From: Polaromonas sp.
GTDB lineage: Bacteria; Pseudomonadota; Gammaproteobacteria; Burkholderiales; Burkholderiaceae_C
DNA: 21,566 nt
NCBI GenBank assembly: GCA_028292345.1
Contig: JAQGMN010000067.1
Span: 1 to 21,566 of the forward strand
Reading direction: 5' to 3'
In this document: positions 16,176-21,566 of the stretch, piece after piece
Position numbering within the stretch: position 1 is the first letter of the stretch
Layout: the number at the start of each line of letters is the position of its first letter
Notes under the pieces: generated by a model
What the model saw: only the letters and a program-made list of their open reading frames with translations
Database searches by the model: none
Told to the model about the DNA's origin: nothing
Made by a program: the position numbers and the translations under genes

Positions 16176-16979
16176 TCAGCGCAGGCGAAGCAATGGCGCC
16201 TGGCCGTCTTCGCTGACTTCCAGCAGCGCGCTGAAAGCCGACAGCATGGCCGGAAAATTCGCGTGGCCGTGCTCCTTGGGATCGAAGGTTGAATCGAGCC
16301 GCCGGATCATCTGCCACACCGCTTGCGGGCTGACCCAGGCGTCGCCCTGGGCCTGGGCCAGCAGGCGGATCGCCCGCGTCAGCAGCCCGGCGGCGGCATC
16401 CTGGGCCAGGGGCTGCGCCGGCTGCGTGGCTGCCGGTTCCGGCGGCTGAAGGCTTTCCAGCAGGTTTTCGTAGTAATGAAAGGCGTGGCAGCTCTTGGCC
16501 CAGTGCCGGTTGGTCGATTTGCGGGTGCCGATGCCGACCAGGCTGCGGCCCGCGGCCTTGACCTTTTGCGACACCGGCATGAAGTCGCTGTCGCCGCCGA
16601 CGATGATGACCGTGCCGATGTGGCCGAAGCGGCCCATGTCTTCCATCGCATCCAGGCACAGGCTGATGTCGGCGCCGTTCTTGGCCGAGCCGCCGGGCGG
16701 GAACAGCTGGATCAGCTCGACCGCGCATTGCAGCAGCGCATCGCGGTAGCGGCTGAAATACTGCCAGTTGCAGTAGGCCCGGTTGATGGCGATCGGCCCG
16801 AACGACGCGGCCAGCTCGACCACGGCCTGGATGTCGATCAGCGGCTCCTGGACGCGAAAGCGGTTGTCCTGCTTGCTGTAGGCACCCTCCTGCCGGGCTT
16901 CGCACAGACTGGCATGCAGGTTTTCAAAATCCCAGTACAGGGCTACTGAGGTTGGTGGTTCGCTGCCGCGCTGCTGCAT
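16176..16979 (-). CDS. NYN-domain (PIN-like) nuclease with C-terminal OST-HTH/LOTUS domain
   Basis: 267 aa. Residues about 12-170 form a NYN (LabA/DUF88) domain. Its acidic metal-binding residues are present: Asp17 (LYWDFEN), Asp104 and Asp110 (KNGADISLCLDAMED), Asp130 and Asp132 (VGGDSDFMPV). A short Pro/Ala linker (about 180-197) leads to a winged-helix segment (about 198-266: LLTRAIRLLAQ, AWVSPQAVWQMIRRLDSTFDPKEHG, NFPAMLSAF). This matches OST-HTH/LOTUS domains that bind RNA. Such proteins are likely metal-dependent RNases (family inference). No toxin-antitoxin partner is adjacent. The ribosome site is AGAGAG, and it is divergent from the GDPD gene. Confidence 0.88.
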   Translation of the reverse strand: MQQRGSEPPTSVALYWDFENLHASLCEARQEGAYSKQDNRFRVQEPLIDIQAVVELAASFGPIAINRAYCNWQYFSRYRDALLQCAVELIQLFPPGGSAKNGADISLCLDAMEDMGRFGHIGTVIIVGGDSDFMPVSQKVKAAGRSLVGIGTRKSTNRHWAKSCHAFHYYENLLESLQPPEPAATQPAQPLAQDAAAGLLTRAIRLLAQAQGDAWVSPQAVWQMIRRLDSTFDPKEHGHANFPAMLSAFSALLEVSEDGQAPLLRLR

Positions 16980-17099
16980 GAAGGCTCTCTGTGTAGATAA
17001 AACAAGGGGACCGGCCGGGAAGGACTTTTCGCCACGTTGCTTTCGTGGGTTCGCGGCGCGGCGCTTACACGGGGTTCACCTGACACTACCATGACCGCA

Positions 17100-17131
17100 A
17101 AGTCACATTTCTGTCATGGCTTGTCCATAGA
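17100..17131 (+). promoter_or_regulatory. PHO box (PhoB site) and -10 of the glycerophosphodiesterase gene
   Basis: AAGTCAC (17100-17106), ATTT, CTGTCAT (17111-17117) fits the PhoB pattern of two 7-bp direct repeats 11 bp apart. The second repeat matches consensus exactly. CATAGA (17126-17131), 8 bp downstream, is in place for a PhoB-activated -10 box, and no good -35 is present, as expected. The start codon is about 35 nt further on. Confidence 0.62.
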
Positions 17132-17165
17132 CTGGCCGGTCCTTCATTCATAGCACCCAAAATCC

Positions 17166-18272
17166 ATGAAACGCTATTTTTCCATCCTGACCGCTGCACT
17201 GGCATTTTCGGCCCTGTCTGCCTGTGGCGGCGGTGACGACTCGCCAGGCCTTGCGCCCCTGCCCGCCAAGCTGGTCATTGGCCACCGGGGCGCCAGTGCC
17301 CTGCGGCCCGAGCACACGCTCGAAGCCTATGCCAAGGCGATTGAGGATGGCGCCAATGTCATCGAGCCCGACCTGGTCAGCACCCGCGACGGCGTGCTGG
17401 TCGCGCGCCATGAAAATGAAATTTCCGGCACGACCAATGTCGCCGCCAAACCGGAATTTGCCGCGCGCAAGACGACCAAGCTGATCGACAACGTGAGCAC
17501 CACCGGCTGGTTCACCGAGGATTTCACCCTGGCCGAGTTGCAGACGCTGCGCGCCCGCGAACGGATACCGCTCAACCGCCCGGCCAACACGGCCTACAAC
17601 GACCAGTTCGTCGTGCCGACGTTTCAGGCGGTCATCGACCTGGCCAAAACCAAGTCACGCGAAACCGGCCGAACGATTGCCATATATGCCGAGACCAAGC
17701 ATCCCAGTTATTTCAAGTCGATCAACCTGCCGCTGGAAAAACGGCTGGTCGATGCGCTCGATGCGAACGGCTACCGCGGCAAGACGGCACCGGTGTTCAT
17801 CCAGTCGTTCGAGGTGGCCAACCTGAAGGAAATGCGAAAGCTGACCGACGTGCGCATCGTGCAGTTGCTGTCAGGCAGCGGAAAACCCGAAGATTTCCGG
17901 CTGTCCGGCGATGCCAGAAGCTATGCCGACGTCAGCAGTGCCGCCGGCCTGCGTGAAGTCGCCAGCTATGCCAACGGCATCGGTCCCGACAAGGGGATGG
18001 TGATTCCGCGCAACGCCCAGAACAACCTGGGCACGCCGACCTCCCTGGTGGCTGATGCCCATGCGGCAGGCCTGGTCGTTCATCCCTTCACCTTCCGGCC
18101 GGAAAATCCGTTCCTGCCGGCCGACCTGCGCCGCGGCAACACCGCCTCACCGTCTGAACGCGGCGACCTGGCGGCTGAAATCACCGTGTTCCTGCGTGCC
18201 GGCATCGATGGCTTCTTCACCGACGACCCGGCCGTGGGCCGTGCCGCGCTCGATGCCTTCCTCAAGCCTTGA
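17166..18272 (+). CDS. glpQ: Glycerophosphodiester phosphodiesterase, GlpQ-like lipoprotein
   Basis: 368 aa. A lipoprotein signal peptide ends in the lipobox LSAC (Cys20) followed by Gly-Gly-Gly. With no Asp at +2, outer-membrane sorting is expected. The GDPD catalytic set is visible: His40-Arg41 (IGHRGASALRPEHT), Glu67 and Asp69 (VIEPDLVSTRDG) and His82 (VARHENE). The spacing is that of periplasmic GlpQ. IAIYAETKHP and the long FTLAELQTLRARERIPLNRP insert also fit the GlpQ branch. It hydrolyses glycerophosphodiesters to glycerol-3-phosphate and an alcohol. A PHO box upstream suggests induction by phosphate starvation. The ribosome site before the ATG is weak. It converges with the GST gene, with 18 bp between the stops. 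Confidence 0.92.
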   Translation: MKRYFSILTAALAFSALSACGGGDDSPGLAPLPAKLVIGHRGASALRPEHTLEAYAKAIEDGANVIEPDLVSTRDGVLVARHENEISGTTNVAAKPEFAARKTTKLIDNVSTTGWFTEDFTLAELQTLRARERIPLNRPANTAYNDQFVVPTFQAVIDLAKTKSRETGRTIAIYAETKHPSYFKSINLPLEKRLVDALDANGYRGKTAPVFIQSFEVANLKEMRKLTDVRIVQLLSGSGKPEDFRLSGDARSYADVSSAAGLREVASYANGIGPDKGMVIPRNAQNNLGTPTSLVADAHAAGLVVHPFTFRPENPFLPADLRRGNTASPSERGDLAAEITVFLRAGIDGFFTDDPAVGRAALDAFLKP

Positions 18273-18290
18273 TGGCCGATCTTTCAATGG

Positions 18291-18938
18291 TCAGGCAGCC
18301 GGCCTGGCCTGGGAGGCCTTGCGGTCGGCCAGCACTTTTTGGGCTGCCGGCCGCTCGCTGACCAGGCGGATGTAGGGCTTGTAGTCGATGCCCGCCGCCA
18401 GCAGCAGGTCCTCGCCCAGCACCGCCTTGGTGGCCATCCCGACCAGCGGCAGGCTGGCAAAGGCGGCGCAGTCGGCCTGGGTGAACTGCTCGCCGGCCGC
18501 ATAGGGCGAAAATTTCGCCAGCCGCCCGAAGGCAGGAATGTTCTTTTCGAGCTGCCTGCGCACCCGCGCCTGCGTTGCGTCGCTGACCGTTCCACCAAAG
18601 AAGGCCTGGCCGTAGAGCTCCCGCGCGACGAGTTCCAGGTGCAGTTCGGTGAAGGTGATGAGTTCGCGCACCTTGGCGGCGGCAAACGGGTCGGCCGGCA
18701 GCAGCGGCGGCGCGGGATAGGCCGCCTCGATGTACTCCATGATCGCCTGGCTCTCGCACAGTTCGCCCTCGGGCAAGCGCAGGAAAGGAATTTTTCCGAG
18801 CGGCGAGGCCGCCAGCGCCGCTTCGTCCGAGATCGGCAGCGTGACCACTTCCTCCCTGAACGGCACGCCTTTTTCAAGCAGCGCCAGCTTGACCTTGTTG
18901 TAGTAGTTGGATATCGGAAAGCCGCAAAGTGTCAGCAT
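18291..18938 (-). CDS. Glutathione S-transferase family protein
   Basis: 215 aa from ATG 18938, chosen because GAGGAG lies 9-10 nt upstream. The longer open frame to 19031 adds an Arg-rich leader without a ribosome site. The N-terminal thioredoxin-like domain (1-78) has ISNYYNKVKLALLEKGVPF, the cis-Pro segment SPLGKIPFL and the glutathione gamma-Glu contact ESQAIMEYIE. A helical C-terminal domain follows (FTQADCAAFASLP capping box). Substrate is unknown. Same strand as the quinone-reductase/prenyltransferase gene, 93 nt downstream of it. Confidence 0.92.
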   Translation of the reverse strand: MLTLCGFPISNYYNKVKLALLEKGVPFREEVVTLPISDEAALAASPLGKIPFLRLPEGELCESQAIMEYIEAAYPAPPLLPADPFAAAKVRELITFTELHLELVARELYGQAFFGGTVSDATQARVRRQLEKNIPAFGRLAKFSPYAAGEQFTQADCAAFASLPLVGMATKAVLGEDLLLAAGIDYKPYIRLVSERPAAQKVLADRKASQARPAA

Positions 18939-19031
18939 GAATGAAGTCTCCTCAGGTTGGGAATGCCAGTTTAGGGGGAGTCGGGCCAGTGGCATGCAAC
19001 GGCTGCGACAACGGCGCCGCCGCAGGGCCAA

Positions 19032-20543
19032 TCACCACAGCCGCGCCAGCGGGATCAGGCCGAACCACAGCAGGAAAGTCAGCGACACCGCCATCAGCCC
19101 GTCGATCCGGCCCGGCGGCCTGCCCGACTCCATGCGCTTGAGGAGCAGCCACGCCAGCCACGCGCCATGCGGAACCGCCACCCAGGCGGTGCCCCGGTAG
19201 GCGCCGCCGGCCAGGTCCAGCAGCTGCCAGGCGAGCGCGGCCAGCGCGGCCAGCGCGGTGAAACCCAGCGCCAGCATCAGCGCGCCGCGCTGCCCGAAGC
19301 GCACCGCCAGCGTTCGCTTGCCCGAGGCCGCGTCGGCTTGCATGTCCGGAATGCCCGAAAGAATGATCGAAGGCGGTATGGCCAGCAAAAGCGGCACGCT
19401 CAGCAGCCAGGGCAAGGGGTCGCGCCAAACGCCGCCCGCGAACACAAAGCCGCACAGCAACACGCCGATGCTGTGGGTCAGCGCCACGTCGATTTCCCCC
19501 AGCCCCCGGTAGCTCAGCTTGAGCGGCGGCGCCGTGTAGCCCAGGGCCAGTAACGCCATGGCGGCCAGCACGCCCAGCACGGCGGGGGTGGCGGCCGCCG
19601 TCAGGCCAAGCAGCCAGATTGAGGCCAGCACGAACACGCCCAGCGCGGTGCCGATGCCGGCCCGGACTTCGCGCGGGCTCAGCAAGCCTTCGACCAGCAC
19701 GCGGGAGCCGCCGCTGAAGGTGCTGAAGTACCGGTTGCTCCGGTCGCTCTGAAAATCCACCACATCGTTGATCAGGACCGTGGCCACCTCCAGCGAAAAA
19801 AGGCACAGGTAGCCGACCCAGAACACGCCGGTGCCCAGAATGTCCGGCGCGGCGGCCAGCGCCCCGATGGCATAGGCGATCCAGGTCATCGGATAGAACT
19901 GCAGCCGCATGGCCTTGAGCCACGCGCCCGCCTTGTGCGCCAGCCGCTCGGCCGGCGTTCTGCGCCCGTGGTGCAATTGCCGGCCCTGGCCCCTGGCGCG
20001 GTCGAGCCAGCGCTGCCGCCGCCCGGCGTCGGCGTCCTTCACCGGCCCGAAGGCCAGGTAGCGGACCGGCTCGACGCCGCAAAACCCCAGCGTCGCGCCG
20101 GCCATCGCATGGCGGCCCGGCTGGCGGTAGATGAACCGGTGGATCAGCGGCGGCGTGTCCATGGTGGTGATGAGCTGCGCCGACCTTCCGCCCAGCAGCC
20201 CCTGGTAGCCGGTTCCGCCGTCGCAGGTGGTGAAGGAAAAGCCCTCGGTCATCACGCGGTCGATGAATCCCTTGAGCAGCGCCGGCGTGCTGCCCCACCA
20301 GGTCGGATAGACGAACACCAGGTGGTCCGCCCAGGCGATCAGTTCACGCGCGCGCAGCAGGTCGCCTTCAAACGGCTGCTGCCGCGGTGATTCGTGGCGG
20401 ACGTTGGGGTCGAAATCAAGCGTGGCCAGGTCCAGCGTTGCCAAGTCCATGCCAACTTCGCGCGCGCCATCGGCAAACGCCGAGGCCAGCGCGCCGCACA
20501 GGCTGGCGCTGCGCGGATGGCCCAGGACAATCAATACTTTCAT
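19032..20543 (-). CDS. Fusion: flavodoxin-fold NAD(P)H:quinone oxidoreductase + UbiA/MenA-type prenyltransferase
   Basis: 503 aa from ATG 20543; AGGAAGG lies about 8 nt upstream, and the frame extends to 20909 without support. Residues 1-190 are an NQO/MdaB-like flavodoxin fold: KVLIVLGHPRSAS (FMN phosphate loop), VYPTWWGSTPALLKGFIDRVM (77-97) and the GGTGYQGLLGG loop. A basic linker (about 174-212) leads to a UbiA-type membrane domain (about 213-503, 7-9 helices). It has both Asp motifs: INDVVDFQSD (Asp260, Asp263, Asp267) and IPDMQADAASGKRT (Asp400, Asp404). YTAPPLKLSYRGLGEID resembles MenA-like members. The protein could reduce a quinone and prenylate the resulting quinol, or tether a reductase to the membrane. 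The exact substrate is unknown. The two domains are in one uninterrupted frame. Confidence 0.88.
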   Translation of the reverse strand: MKVLIVLGHPRSASLCGALASAFADGAREVGMDLATLDLATLDFDPNVRHESPRQQPFEGDLLRARELIAWADHLVFVYPTWWGSTPALLKGFIDRVMTEGFSFTTCDGGTGYQGLLGGRSAQLITTMDTPPLIHRFIYRQPGRHAMAGATLGFCGVEPVRYLAFGPVKDADAGRRQRWLDRARGQGRQLHHGRRTPAERLAHKAGAWLKAMRLQFYPMTWIAYAIGALAAAPDILGTGVFWVGYLCLFSLEVATVLINDVVDFQSDRSNRYFSTFSGGSRVLVEGLLSPREVRAGIGTALGVFVLASIWLLGLTAAATPAVLGVLAAMALLALGYTAPPLKLSYRGLGEIDVALTHSIGVLLCGFVFAGGVWRDPLPWLLSVPLLLAIPPSIILSGIPDMQADAASGKRTLAVRFGQRGALMLALGFTALAALAALAWQLLDLAGGAYRGTAWVAVPHGAWLAWLLLKRMESGRPPGRIDGLMAVSLTFLLWFGLIPLARLW

Positions 20544-20778
20544 CGGCGCCGCCTTCCTGTTCTTTTTTGCTGGATTGCCTTGTGCACCGGGCCTGAAAAA
20601 GCGGGCGTCCCACGAACCGCTCACGTCAAAGGCGTGGCACAACGGCGCTTTCATTGAGCATCGGTCGCAGGGCGGGCAAAGCCAGCGCCTGCCGCCCCCG
20701 GCTGTCAGCATCCCGATAATCAGCGTAACAGGACCGGCCGGCCGTACCCTTTTCCAGACCCAACCAGGAGTTACCCAT

Positions 20779-21201
20779 TTGCGAACGCCCTTCTTTATTG
20801 CCTTTGCGCTGTGCAGTGTTATTTCAGCGCACGCCGCCGATCCGCTGCCGCCGGCGCCGCACCCCCTTGCCGGAAGCTGGTCCTGGACATTGCCGGGCAA
20901 GGCATGCACCGAGCAACTGCACTACCGGGCCGATGGCACGCGCCTGGGCAGCAGCGGCGAGGAAACGACGCAAAGCCGCTATGAAGTCACGGCCATTCCC
21001 AGCCTGCTGGGTTTTTACCGCTTGAGCGAAACCGTGACCGACAGCAATGGCAAACGGGACTGTTCGGGCGATCTGCACACGGCAAACGGCGAGCCGGTGA
21101 CGCGCTTCATCCAGTTCAGCCCCGGGAAAGACCAGCTGATCGTCTGCCGGGAAGAGTCGCTGAAAGCCTGTTTTGGCCCCTTGAAGCGCCTGCCTCGTTA
21201 G
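20779..21201 (+). CDS. Small secreted (periplasmic) protein of unknown function, TTG start
   Basis: 140 aa from TTG 20779, supported by CCAGGAG about 7 nt upstream and by a proper signal peptide directly after it (RTPFFIAFALCSVISAHA, cleaved before ADPLPP). No ATG gives such a start. The mature protein has LAGSWSWTLPGKACTEQLHYRADGT near its N-terminus, then a Ser/Thr-rich strand region, and three further Cys (CSGD, CREE, CFGP), so disulfides are possible. The GSWSW...CTEQLHYRADGT opening resembles lipocalin-like or copper-resistance-adjacent small periplasmic domains, but I do not assign a family. Divergent from the fusion gene, with about 235 bp between them. Confidence 0.78.
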   Translation: MRTPFFIAFALCSVISAHAADPLPPAPHPLAGSWSWTLPGKACTEQLHYRADGTRLGSSGEETTQSRYEVTAIPSLLGFYRLSETVTDSNGKRDCSGDLHTANGEPVTRFIQFSPGKDQLIVCREESLKACFGPLKRLPR

Positions 21202-21435
21202 GCCTGCGGGGTGGATCGTCCCGAATGCCGGGCTGGGCCCGCAGGCAAAGCAGTCCGCAGGCAACGGTGATTTGCAGGGAAGTGCTGACATTCGGCCTAA
21301 GGGAAGTTCCCGTCCTGACGGAGTCTGGCGCGGGCAACGATATGATCGGGCGCTTTCCCAGGGGAGCCAGGCACAGGAACTGGTGCGCGCAACGCATGAC
21401 CTCGAAATCCAGCATCCTGAACCCGCCTTGAATTT

Positions 21436-21566
21436 ATGTACCCCAACCTTCCCACGGCATCCCTGCCCATGCGCTACCTGGGCCTGGCCTATGCCCAGGG
21501 CATGACCCGGGCCCCATCGTGGCAGCGCTACGCGCTGGCGCTGGTTTTTTTCCTCGTCGCCCTTGC
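21436..21566 (+). CDS. 5' end of a probable membrane protein (3' truncated by window)
   Basis: An open frame from ATG 21436 runs to the window edge, giving 43 codons. It starts MYPNLPTASLPMRYLGLAYAQ, and a hydrophobic segment begins at YALALVFFLVALA, like the first transmembrane helix of a sensor or transporter. No strong ribosome site precedes ATG 21436 or the alternative ATG 21469. Codon use (G/C at third positions) fits coding DNA. The 234 bp between the previous stop and this start show no other feature I can support. Confidence 0.5.
   Translation, partial: MYPNLPTASLPMRYLGLAYAQGMTRAPSWQRYALALVFFLVAL

Noticed and set aside
20544..20909. 122-residue N-terminal extension of the quinone reductase/prenyltransferase fusion
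   Set aside because: Flavodoxin folds begin at MKVLIVLGHP, which has its own ribosome site; the extension has no domain and overlaps the divergent secreted-protein gene.

Overview
The window is GC-rich, gene-dense chromosomal DNA that looks like a betaproteobacterium of the Burkholderiales, most likely Comamonadaceae (Polaromonas/Rhodoferax/Variovorax-like). This placement is inference from codon use, gene families and a dispersed ~64-bp intergenic repeat present in three copies; no rRNA or tRNA is present to confirm it. I see no CRISPR array, transposase, integrase or phage gene.

Left region (1-7.9 kb): the 3' end of a CBS-domain gene is followed by a convergent three-gene unit on the minus strand, read from 7736 down to 253. 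The first two genes encode large proteins (839 and about 1054 aa) that I cannot assign to a family. The third encodes a 560-aa caspase-fold (metacaspase-type, peptidase C14) protease with an intact His/Cys dyad and two tandem C-terminal repeats. None has a signal peptide. The unit has a good sigma70-like promoter with a 17-bp interrupted palindrome directly after the -10 box. This is the best candidate for an undescribed system.

Middle left (7.9-9.5 kb): a universal stress protein gene with a structured leader, followed by a small DUF4389-type membrane protein and a long non-coding stretch carrying repeat copy 2.

Centre (9.5-16.1 kb): a plus-strand catabolic operon. It encodes a polar-amino-acid-type ABC importer (binding protein, permease, ATPase), a class V aminotransferase/cysteine-desulfurase-like enzyme, a D-hydantoinase/dihydropyrimidinase, an RpiR-family regulator and an ureidoglycolate lyase (AllA). 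Genes are coupled by ATGA overlaps. A terminator/attenuator-like hairpin follows the binding-protein gene. The logic is uptake and ring opening of a cyclic ureide or hydantoin-like compound, with regulation by RpiR at a palindrome overlapping the first promoter (inference).

Right region (16.1-21.6 kb): a NYN-nuclease/OST-HTH protein (minus); a GlpQ-like lipoprotein glycerophosphodiesterase with a recognisable PHO box (plus); a glutathione S-transferase (minus); an unusual fusion of a flavodoxin-fold NAD(P)H:quinone reductase to a UbiA/MenA-type prenyltransferase (minus); a small secreted protein with a TTG start (plus); and the 5' end of a probable membrane protein cut by the window edge.
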